From: Acanthaster planci
Taxonomy: Eukaryota; Echinodermata; Asteroidea; Valvatida; Acanthasteridae
Length of the DNA: 64,000 nucleotides
Direction of reading: 5' to 3'
Assembly (NCBI RefSeq): GCF_001949145.1
Contig: NW_019091379.1
Location: forward strand, 128,367-192,366
Part shown: piece by piece, positions 1 to 11,200 of the stretch
How positions within the stretch are numbered: position 1 is the stretch's first letter
Layout of the letters: each line of letters opens with the position of its first letter
Notes under the pieces: model-generated
The model's database searches: none
Told to the model about the DNA's origin: nothing
What the model saw: the letters and a program-made list of their open reading frames with translations, nothing else
Translations under genes and position numbers: made by a program

Positions 1-1866
1 CATTATTGTGTCCTTGTAAAATCACTGAATTTGCAAAGTTGGCAATAAAATGTGTTTGATTATGTCGATTTGCACGAACTTCTTGAAACTTATCTGACTC
101 ATGGAGGAATAAGGGCTCATGTCTGACTTTAAGAGTTAAAATTTGCGCCGGCTCTCGGTCATCAGACTTGAGCTGCTGAGGCTGAGCCGTGAAGAAAACC
201 ATGTACACGTTCAGTACATGTACTGTACACGTGCGTACTATATGTTGTACACCGTACACCTACACGTATCATGTATATATCGATAGCGGTCTGGCCTGCT
301 GGCGCCATAATGCAGCCAGCGCAGCCACATAGCCCAGCCAATCGACCACCAAAACAAAGCACACACCTTGCCACTCTAGACTTCCCAGTTTTTGTTTATA
401 TAGCATGAAAATGGTTCAGGTCTAAGAAAAAGTAAGATATGCATTATACCTGAACATGTCAGTGATAAGTGCTGAACCAGCAGCCGAGTTTTGAAAGGCT
501 TCGGCCTGTTTTGACTGCAGCTGTTCTTTCCTCAGCATTTTGCGTACCACAAAAACTGGCCAGGCCAGTGATTTTGCACAAAGCGTACCTGAGAATTAAT
601 CGGGGTAGTTCCGATCAACGGTTCCGATGTTGTGTATATGTACGGTTCAGATCACGTGTAGCGCGTAGCACTAAACTGCAAACACTACATTGCGGTGTTA
701 GTTAAAATACTGCCCCGACCATACAATTGTGCCATGTGCACGAAAAGCATGGAACTACACGTTGATGAGCAATTGTTCTAGACTAACATTATTGCATGGA
801 GCATTAAAATACTTGGCTCGGGCATATGCTGTTATGTTAACTCGTTGGATAGGCCGGAGGGTGTCGCCTGTGCCGTTTTATGCTTGCCATCGTGCAGTGT
901 GAATGGAGCGGGCCGCCGGCCCGAGTGTACAATATTCCCACATACACACAGTGCACGCACGCCCTGCTTTATGCATGCATGCCATGCATGCCATGCATTT
1001 GGGTGGCGCGGCGCGGTGTTCCGGTTGAACGTGAGCAATCAAGGAACAATGTGTATGCCACTTTCCATGATGCATTCCGTGTACCTCGCTGAACAGGGGC
1101 AGGTGGTCTGTGGTGAGGGTAAATCTGTGGTCATGGAACCACACTTATCACATATCGGCTCGATCATTTTGTGAGGCATGTTTGTGTAATTATAATGGAA
1201 TGTAAACTCTATTACTTCATTTCATTTATGCAATAAATAAATCCCCGCAATTGTATAGAAAACAGAAACTTTATTACAACTTCACAACTACTCTTCACAA
1301 CATATTCTCACTCCCTGAAGTACATATTGCTCAAACACTTTTATGTGTGTACAGCAATACATGCGCCCAGTCCCCCGCTTCTAAAATGGTTGAGCCGATG
1401 TAATTAGTGTGGTTCCCTGACCACAGATTTCCCAGATGTCTCTATACATAATCTTAATGAGAGCAGTCAGAATTATAGGCACAAAGCAACATAAACGTTT
1501 GTAACACGAATACACTACGCCCGTTTTTGTCACGTGACGTACGGCCACAGGGAATGCAGATGTGTGCGGATCGTCAAGGGATGAGAGGCGAGGATGGTAG
1601 AAAAACCTCATTTTTTGCCAAAAATATAGGTTAAATGCTACAAATGAAACACAATCATGACAATTGAGCCTGGTAGTTCCATTAGCTATCATTATAGGTC
1701 TAGGGTCTTTAGGGGAAGATTTGCCCAGAGAGCACAAACGGAGGTTTTTCTCAATCTCTGGTACGATTGTAGGGCACTTTCAAAGTGCCAAAGCATACAG
1801 AGCCATCAAAAAGACGGCCCCAGACTTAAGGCCTACGCCTTACTGCTCAGGAAGTGGGTCTTACTA

Positions 1867-2745
1867 ATTACCATTAACACAATGTCAACACACGATAATT
1901 ATGTCAAGACAGCGTCAACTTCCCGAAAAATACAAGTTCAATCTACAATAGAGGCATACAAGTGTAATACTTGGGCTGAAAGAGACTTTCCAGTAGTTGG
2001 AGGTCACAAATCAATTTGCAAAATGGAGTTTTTTCACACAAAAAAAATCTCGAGCAGCATTGCTGTTCGCCGTCATCTTGCCTCCTCATGGAGATTAGAC
2101 TGTACCATTTAGGTGTGGACATGCTATAAATTAAAATACTTTTCAAGAGAGTATAAATCAATATAGCAGAAACAACATCACAGATTTTCTTTGGAGCAAC
2201 TGCAGAATACCCTGCCACTCTAAGAAACGACCCCTGGAATGACTGGTTATGTGGGTACAAGGTGAAAGTCCCTTGAGAAGGGTGTGACTCTTTGACCTGT
2301 ACCTGGCTAAGGTTGATCATGCAGGGTGGCGGGGTATTCTGCAATTGAGCTTTTTATTTAACAGAGTTATTGTGAAGATACGAAAAGGGACAATTATTCA
2401 ATCTTAAGAAAAATAAAAAATATTGTAACTTTAAAGGAAAAGGCATTGTTTCTTTATCATATAATATCACCACCCATCTAGCGTTATCAATATGGTCACA
2501 GTTGCCCCACAGGCAACATGGCTGCTGATTTCTGAGCTGGTTCGAAGGAGGCGATTTGGCCAAATTAAAATTGCAATTTTCCTGAGTCTAACCTGTTGAT
2601 GTTTAAAGCCAAAATATTCTTTCCCAAATAGTACTTTACCTTTGAGTTCGAGTAGGCCTACCCTTCTTTTGATTTTTAAGGTTTTTTGGAGGTGTTGACG
2701 GTGTGTTGACCATCCGCTATGTGTTGACGGTGTGTTAATGGTAAT
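1867..2745. repeat. Possible non-autonomous transposon with inverted ends
   Basis: The left end ATTACCATTAACACA followed by GTCAACAC (1867-1891) reappears inverted at 2721-2745, matching 23 of 25 bases. Similarity continues inward only loosely (GTCAAC-rich sequence, then A-rich sequence). The element has no coding capacity and contains a smaller fold-back at 2197-2346. Family unknown. Confidence 0.4.
2197..2346. repeat. Short fold-back element
   Basis: CAACTGCAGAATACCCTGCC at the left end is matched by the reverse complement of the right end (2321-2346) with three mismatches over about 25 bases. The inner sequence is GTCAAA/CCTTGAGA-rich and non-coding. It looks like a miniature inverted-repeat element. 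Confidence 0.5.
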
Positions 2746-3862
2746 GAGTATGACCACAGGAAGTAGCTAGCTACATGTACATGATGTAGCGAGCCTACAT
2801 GACCAACACAACCATGATGACCAATCATTATGATCACGGCTACTGTGCTGTGTCTTTAAGTTGCACTTTTATTCCTGAAAAATTTTGACATCATAACCTT
2901 CATACATAATGTCAGGATAGGCACACAAATTTGACACAAAACACACAACTGACGAAAGCTAGAACCGTGGTACAGTGCACAGCACGTGGTGTCTAATACG
3001 AGACGAAATTGCAATATGGCGGCGACACGAAGCCGTCGAAGGCATGTTTGTACGTGAACCCTCCCCACGTAATTTGAGCCAAGTGCTGTTTTACCTGATT
3101 GTACAAACAAATATCTATTTTAATTAAGTGGAACAATTTCTTAAAGCCTATTTTTTCGTAAATTCATACTGTGTTAATCCAGAGTTTGCTTAGAGCCTCA
3201 CCATATTGGAGATTTTGAGGGGCAGTTTTACTATGCCTGCACAACTTTCGGCTGCCACGGGAAAAGAGGATTAATAAAGCCGGCTGACAAAAGTAATCAG
3301 GTCGTTATTTCCAAACATTTTTCAAGATCAATCAAGTGGAAACTATGTGAAAATGATGCAAATTCTTGTAAAAATGACTAAAACATACACCCAAGTCCCG
3401 TTTTTTTCAAACATTCACTGAAACATATGAAACTTGGTACAATCGAACGAACTACTTTTTCCACCCTATCGCCGCGTAGATCTTTTCCTTGCTGCTCTGT
3501 GGCTTTGATTGCCGCACGCATCTAGAGTGCGTAAAAAACGCTACAGCCGTTCACAGCGGCTTCAGAAGTCCCTCCACGTGTTACATTCAGCAGCCTAGCC
3601 ACAACTTTTGGGCATAGCATCCATATAGACGACAAAAATAGTTGTCTCTAGTCACTGAATTCAACATGAAATCACGCAATTTGAAAATTAATCAGAAATT
3701 CAACAATACAAACACGAGACACTATAGGTGCCTGAGCCTGTTTGATTTATACTGTTCTATATTTTAATTAATTTTTTCAGTGGGTCTGCTTGAAACATGG
3801 GCGTAAGTTCTCCCCCTGTATCGACTTAAAATGTTTGCCGCAATAAAAAGGGAAAGCAAGTT

Positions 3863-4450
3863 TTAAAGGAGCCAGGAAATAGAAATATTGTTTTTATAAA
3901 TTTTTACTAAAAACCCTCGAAATTGCATCTTTGGGTTTCAATTAACCCCATTTTAAATTTTTGCTTTGCAATTTTAACCCATTAACCCTTTTTGTTTTAT
4001 GCTAATGATTTGCATATTCATGAGCAGAACTATGGTGTCATCTAACGCACTGAATGTCAATGTTGCACGGATTTGCGCACAGAAAATTTCTAGATTTTTA
4101 AATCACTGCTATGGCAGATTTTATTTTCTTTGGCAAGTTATTGCAGTATAAGTATATGGCAATAATCCAGAAAAAATTCTTTCACAAAAATGTTCCAAGA
4201 TAGAAAATTGAGATTCACAATTTGAACATAAAAACATGCAACCTACCGAACCATGTCTTCCTGATTTACTTCAAAGTAAAAGCACCCTCACTTGTCTAGA
4301 AATGCTTGGTCAATTTTTAATGTTTGAAAAAGTGCACCGTTCAGTTCACGTAACTCAAAAAAGATGTCGAATAGTCTTCATACATGGAAGAAGAGTACAG
4401 AGATACACAAAAAGTGATTCTAAGAAAAAATAATTTCCTGGTTCCTTTAA
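3863..4450. mobile_element. TTAA-flanked miniature inverted-repeat element
   Basis: The inverted ends AGGAGCCAGGAAAT (3867-3880) and ATTTCCTGGTTCCT (4433-4446) differ at one base. Each is flanked directly by TTAA (3863-3866 and 4447-4450). TTAA target duplication is characteristic of piggyBac-superfamily transposases. The 588-bp element is AT-rich, has no transposase and would be non-autonomous. Its ends are not the usual piggyBac CCY start, so the superfamily call is inference. Confidence 0.6.
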
Positions 4451-5091
4451 AAGCTATTAATATACCATTCTGATGTAAGACTCTGCATAAATTTGACACA
4501 CATTAAAGATTTACATCTATATCATGAATATCGCCCCTACATATATAGTGTATGCCCCCCCTATCAAATTCCCATGGCCGGGCAAGCCATTCCCCTTCCC
4601 CAACTAACTCACCACAACCCCATTTCCAACACAGATTTACGCCACTGGTAATCATGATTCTGATGAAAGGAATGACAAGCCCAATTTACACAATGCTGGT
4701 ACTGAAACCAGTACTACATGTACAGTACTAGTAGTAATACTGGGCACCATGGCACCATGGCACCATATCATTGGCGCATGAACATGATGAAGGGGCAGGA
4801 CAATTTCCCTTCATCTTCCCTATATTTTTGGACTTTTTCTTTCCCTTAGGCAGGCTTCCTAAACACTCGTAAATCTCAAAAAGAACCCACCAACAATTTA
4901 GTAAACCAATATACCATTATATATGAATTTGCCACTTGTTTTATTCCTCCATGCAGTTACACAATTTAGCTACAAATTAAGAAAGAGAAAATTATCCCCT
5001 CCCTGCCGTGATTTTTCAATGTAACAAATGGGAGAAACAATTATATTGCTTGTTTGGCCTACGCCGTCCAACCAGCCCATGATGCTCTGTA

Positions 5092-5099
5092 GCGCCAAA
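5092..5099 (-). promoter_or_regulatory. Candidate E2F site in the ZWILCH promoter
   Basis: GCGCCAAA is the exact reverse complement of the E2F consensus TTTSGCGC. It lies 73 nt before the ZWILCH start codon, in a locally more GC-rich patch without a TATA box. Many kinetochore and checkpoint genes are driven by E2F at G1/S, so the location makes sense. Occupancy is not shown. Confidence 0.45.
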
Positions 5100-5154
5100 T
5101 TCTGAAATGCAGGCCAAATGTAGAATGGCCACTACATCGTATCCACGCATTGAA

Positions 5155-5175
5155 ATGTTGTTGTGGGCGTCATGA
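5155..5175 (+). promoter_or_regulatory. Upstream ORF overlapping the ZWILCH start (ATGA)
   Basis: An ATG at 5155 opens a six-codon frame that ends at TGA 5173-5175, overlapping the ZWILCH ATG at 5172 by an ATGA. It would be translated only if transcription starts before 5155. It could reduce ZWILCH translation or permit re-initiation. Confidence 0.4.
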
Positions 5176-5221
5176 AAACCTTCAGAGCTGATGTAGAAGA
5201 CTTCCTTGAGTCAGTCAAAAA
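5172..5221 (+). CDS. ZWILCH: ZWILCH exon 1 (start codon)
   Basis: This 50-nt exon encodes residues 1-16 plus two bases of codon 17 (phase 2), followed by donor GTAAGG. Its ADVEDF segment aligns with the AEDF of the vertebrate N-terminus. Joining to 7303 restores an AAA lysine codon. It is too short to stand out as an open frame. Confidence 0.8.
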
Positions 5222-8200
5222 GTAAGGTTCCACGACGAGAAGCTGCTTCGAGTCTCATCTCAGTCTCACTTCCATTTATAACGCTTTCCCAGTGAATTAA
5301 GCTATTCGTCATTTTTGTCATGTTTGTTATCACTGTCATGACTGTGTCGTGATTGTTGCAAAACTTAATTGTCATGTCTGTCCAATTTCCGGACAGTTCA
5401 TTCAGAAAATGTTTAGAAAACATGAAGATATTTTTCATTTCCATAGGCCTACATTATTTTGGAAAGAGTTCCATGTACGGACCCCACTTGACACCCTGTG
5501 CACAAACCCTATGAGACTGGTCTGAAAAACATTCCTAGACCTGTAAACTTTTTTACACCCGTAAACAGGGTGTAAACAAACAATACTCCGTCATATACAT
5601 GTACGACGGAGGAGTATTCCTCGTGCCCTGTTGACGGGTCTTAAAAATTCCAAGTTTTTTCTACATGTTCTAAGTAAACGCCGTGGTTTTCCCCTCCTAA
5701 ATTGAACTTTTCTGGACATCTTTTTGCTTTCTGATGGCTATTATGTATTAAGTCATTGTAAGGAAAAATTGCTAGCGTCAGTATATGGAACTCCTCCCGT
5801 TATTTTCTTTTATAACCTTTCTTCTGTTAGGCCTATTTTTCACCGTTGTCAAATTCTTACAAAGACTTTGAAAACATGTTTTAGAGAGCCTAAATAAAAT
5901 TACAGACATTGCATGGATAATGGAACAGTGTATCAAAATAAAAAAGTTTATTCACGATGGCAAAAGTAGATCTAATGTTAGACATGTTAGAGATATTTTG
6001 CTCGCTGTTTCCTGTAATTAACAGGAAACAAATAAAACACACCAAATATTTCTTGGATAGTACTGGCCTCACTTGTGCTGCTTAGCTGGAGGCAGTAATT
6101 GAGCATTTTTGGAGTGTTTCTTACTGTTTTGTCTGACCGGGTGGCGATGCTCATCGAGCACTTTAAAGTTGAGTTGTAAGTCCTTCTTTGTCCCTCATCA
6201 GTAGTTTCTTTAACATTTAATGTCGAATGTCAAACGAGGAATAAGTAAATAGCTTTACACCGCCGACCATGATGTCCAATGAGTAGGCCTGCATGTACAT
6301 GGCCGATGACTAGCATGATTATTCAACTGATTTGTAACTCATAATACTCATTTTGAGTCACAAAGTAGCTTTTGCTTAGAAATGGTTTTAAAAAATGGAA
6401 TAGAGTTGTATGTGCAGATGCCACATAACACCCAGAATAATGGGTAATGACTTCAGTCTGTGACTCAACTTGAGTCCGACTTGAGTCCTAAATTTTAGCG
6501 ACTCTACTCGAGTCCTGACCGGTAAATGACTCGAATCAAGTCTCTGGGACTAAATGACTTTACTCGACTTGAATCTCTCATGGAGACTCGACTCATGTAC
6601 AAACTTATAAGACTTGAGTCTCAAAATATTTAAAGCAGAATTTGAGTCGGTTAGATGCCTGTACCTGTCACCCTAATTTAGTTTTAAATAAAATGTCTAA
6701 ATGAAAATAAAAATACCAAACAATGGTAACTTTCAAGATGTTGACAATGGAAGCAAATTCATGACCTTCATTGTCATGGCCTGAAGCATATTTTACCTAT
6801 TGCGCCTGAATATTTATGCCTGAATGAGCTACTATTGACTGTAATCAGGACTTGAAATTTGAAGCTCATTCAAACTTAAATTACATGTATCTACCCCACA
6901 TTTGCCAACAATGTTTATTTTTCAGCCTACACATTTACAATGTACCAAGTTGGTGTTACAAACAAAATAAAAATTAAAATGGGAAAATGGGGAATTTTAA
7001 AACAGGAGAAGGATAGTGACAATAGAAGAAAACTTTGAATAGCTTGAATTACATGTAGGTCTCAAAGCTGGGGCTTTATATCCTGGTGCAGGCCAGTGCT
7101 AATGCTGCATGCCTTAACCACTCAGCCACGCAATCGCCTTTTCATGAAGGGTGAATTTATCAGTTTAATTATCACATGTTACTGGCTCAATCCTGATGTT
7201 CAAATTAAAAAAAAGGAGTAAACTGCAACCAGATGACAGCAAAATACATGTACATGTATACATGTAGATTTTCAATGCATTGAAAATTCCTCTTTTTGGC
7301 AGACTTTTAACTTTGCACCAGCAAAATGAAGTGAAGCCAAGTGTCATCTTCAAAGACTACACGCTGTCACTCGTTGACTCTACATCTGAAGAAATAAGAG
7401 AAATCCTGGGGTCCGATCACAATTTTTGGAAGGAAGGGAAAGTCATCTTAGTCCAGGAAGATGACATCTCCAAGGTATGATGTGATTGCCATTGTTTTTA
7501 CAGTGGGCCTGTTTTCCACCACTCCTTTGGAAAGGGACTCAGTCCCCCCCCCCCGAGTTATGCATCTTGTTGTCTAACCTCCCCTACATGTATTTTGACT
7601 GAGTGACCCTAAATTTATTGGGGGGGGGGGATTGGGGAAAATGTGACCTTGTAAACAAAGCAACACGTGTCTAAGATTGTAGTTTGAATGTGGTGCAAAA
7701 AGGTTGAACAGACTTTCATATGTACGTGAATGTGACTACATTAAGGTTCCCATGGTCATAGAAAATCCGGAAAAAATGTCCTGGAAAGTCATTGCAAAGT
7801 CATGGAAAATGTAGGAAAATACATGTACATGTAGGATCTCATGGAATCTTGTTTCCGGAGGAAAAAAAGGTAATGGAAAAGATTTGCAAATCAAGATTAC
7901 GGTAAGATTCTTTTTATTTTGATATGCCATAGGCCAATTTGTACTGTACTGTATCCAGCTCCCTGTCAGTCTACATGTATGGCAGTCTTCTGCTCCATGG
8001 CACCAGATGACCCTTCTTTGTAAAATGGAGTGTAAATGACATGGAAATTAATTAAAATTAGTCGTAGAAAGGCCCAAACAAGTCATGTCGTTGGTTTCCT
8101 AGATTTCTGTGGGAACCCCATACATGGAGTACCCTTTTAAGTGTTCATTTTACAAATGTATATCAAACACCCGACAACTCCTACTGTTAGAAAAAGTATT

Positions 8201-11200
8201 AGAAAAAGTGAATAAAAAAATTTGAAAAAAATCCTATCTACATGTACCTACTCAGTTTTGAGATCATATGTACAAGTACTAAAAAGTGAAATGTGGGGGG
8301 TCTCACAAGACTCACATTACATCTTCGTTTTCCTATTCCCAAGGGCTTGGGAAAAAACAACAGCAGTTTAATGGATGAGTTTCAGGATGATGCTGAAAGA
8401 TCATATGTCAGTAGGAGGAGTGACGCAGATCCTGATGAATGTAAGACTTGTTGGCCGGTATCCTTGGACAAAGCCAGGTGAAATATGTTCAGAATTCATT
8501 ACGGGTATTTATTGAGATTTGAATTGGTATATTATGGAATATTCCTGTTTACCAGCAGCTCCAATGAGCCTTCAGCCTTTGTATTACTAAACCATATTCT
8601 TCCAAACTTACCAGGAGGTTTCACAGAAGTATACATGCAGGTTTTAGGGAAACTGTTTAGTTTAATACCCCATACAAGTTTACCCACACAGTGATGATAA
8701 CTCTCTTTTGTCAACTCTTGCATCATAAAAGATAGTTCACTATCTTGAAAATGCTGTCATGAAGTCTTTTGCCTTGCCTGTTGTGATTGGAAAAAGCATA
8801 TTTTCATGTACATGTACGAAATGATTTCAACTGTGTGCTGCAGATATCTTCTTTCTCTTCACAATATCTGCAACAACCCACACCTTGCCTCGTTGCGAGG
8901 AACAGACGAAGGGGCAGACGATGCGCTACCTGATATGGTTGTGTACTGTGATGGTAAAGACAGAGACCACACCGCAGTGATGGCATGCTCAGCCAATAAG
9001 AGGGCGAGGTCGGCGGAGGGTAAAGGTCAGAGGTCGCCAGGCATGTCAGTGACAACTGTGTCTTGTTTTGGTAAGTTTTCCCTGTAGAGACTGGCATCTG
9101 GATAATGGATAGTGATGCATGCCGTGTTAAGGATTTCCTGTTGAGGTTCAATCAGCAACACATTGCTGCTGCTGACCGTCTGGCGTTGCAGCAGCAGCAA
9201 ACTAACCATGAAGTAATAGAGACAATGTGAGGTAATCTAATTCAACATATCAGCATTGGATCTTGTGGCGGCTGGCACGTTTAGACCCTGTGACTGTTTG
9301 GCTGTATGATGGCTGACCACCAAATTTGGTAAGTTTTTATGTACATCAAGTAAGCTGCATGTACATGTACACTGTATATATGTACTTTTACAACTGTTGC
9401 ATGTGGTCACATTTAGCAGTGTTTCAAGCCAAAACGCACAGGTGTTCAACAGATCCTCAACAGCAGTGCATCTGGGAAGCTGTTACTATTGCCATTTGAG
9501 GCTAGTGCTGAGTATTGCCATGAATCATAGGTTGCATAAGCTGTAATATTAAACTATTTCTTAGGTCCAGTGATGTCCAAGTCCAGTCTTCTTACCGTTG
9601 ACCAAGTGATTCAGCAGAGTGGAGGCCTACAGCATAAAGACAATGTAAGCACATCTGGTTTTATAGCTTGGATCTTCTACAGTGTGATTTCTGATTCATA
9701 AAGTTCTTTTGTCTGTTCAGTGTTTGCAACTTTTAGCCCTTTGTACAGAAACCAAAGTTTATGATTCGTGTAATCAGAGCCAGAACTCTTTCCTGCCTTA
9801 GTGTCTGCTGTTAAAAGTCCTCAAATGTCACATTATTCTACCTCTGCCATTATTGCAACTCCTCCGCTGGTTTCTTGTGGATATCTCTTCATCTCCAGGG
9901 GTGAGATTTCCCAGCTTTTCAGCTGATTTCAGCTTTTTTTCCCTCACAGGCTGTGTTCAAAAGTGTAGGAGATTTTCACAGTTCAGCGTCTTTATGTCTT
10001 TTTTTCAGCTGTTTTCAGCTATTTTTATCATTGGTCAACCTCATCCTTGCATCTCCAAATTTTCATTTCTGCTTCTTCCTTGTAGGTGACTACCTCTGCT
10101 CTTGCTCTGTATGAGATTGTAGGAATGACCTACCATGAGACGTCAGTCTTGGACCCAGCAAGCCACAGTCACTGCACATCGGTCACGATGGATTGCAGCT
10201 GGGAACACGTCAAAGCAATCCTGGAGAAACCTCACAGCGCCAAATGCAATGTGGTATGTCGTGCAAGTTTGCATAACTTCTCATTAAGAACACTTTAGTA
10301 TTTCACATTTCTGATCTGTGAAACCATCGTTTGAAAGCGCTGTCAAAGGAAGTTATCCAAAACCTCCGAAAGGTTGTCTTCCACAATGGCAGAACGGGAC
10401 TAATACTTATTCAGTGCTATAACTACCAACATACACTGTACATGTAGTCTTGAAATGGATGTTTTGTTTGTTAACAGCATGTGCGCGCTGTACCAGGAGA
10501 CATGAGGAGTGCAGCTTACAGTGTTTATAAAGAGCTCTCAACACTAGTGGTATGTTGCCCTTCCTCAAATTATCTGGCCAGCTCATTCAATCCTCAACCC
10601 CATCCCAAGCATATCACCCATGTTACCACAAAATGCCATCTGCTCAGAAGGGAAACACGACACCAAAGGAACAAATTAAACACATGTACGTGTATGTTGA
10701 AAAATGAAACAAGAAACAAAGACATCCCTTCTTAAAACCAGTTTTAGGCTGCTTATGGGATACTTTAAGAGTCAAAGCAAAATATGAAAAGAGTTTGTCA
10801 ATAACATGTTTTCTAAACCAGCAAAACCTTTTCCCCCGAATTTTACATCATAGACCAGTTTGAAGAGAATAAAGTACTAATCTTGCTTAATTTATCACTA
10901 CTATAGTAGATGCCTTTCACTGATAGGTGCTGTTTAAATATAAGGAAGAGTATTAATGGAAATCATCGATCAGATTTATTTTGTTCATTTCTTGTAGGGT
11001 TTTGTTCAGGGATTGGAAACTGAAGAACTTGAATGGAACATGGAGGAGTCATCAAGCGAATCATTAGAGGTGGCCGTGACCAGACTCATTGAGAAGGAAA
11101 AACAAGGGCCGCAGAGAAAGCCAGAACTCCAGGTGAGGCCAAAAGCCGCCATTCGGCAGGCTGTGTCGTCTTGGAGACCCCATCAGACCACCTCCAGACT

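Larger units (their letters stand above)
1..5040. other. Intergenic region upstream of ZWILCH
   Basis: No coding exon could be supported on either strand. Open frames here are short, lack recognisable motifs and often overlap one another. The stretch holds GTAC/ACATGT-rich palindromic sequence near 200-270, TGCATGCC repeats near 965-1000, a possible polyadenylation signal (AATAAATAAA near 1232), and the repeat elements listed separately. The AATAAA could belong to a gene ending left of the window, but nothing else supports that. Confidence 0.6.

Noticed and set aside
1657-2112. 151-codon plus-strand open frame
   Set aside because: It overlaps an inverted-repeat element, has no recognisable domain and no splice or promoter support.
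8344-8440. ZWILCH exon 3 ending at donor GTAAGA 8441
   Set aside because: It leaves phase 1, which puts exon 4 in a non-conserved frame with an early stop; donor 8478 restores the KAR junction.
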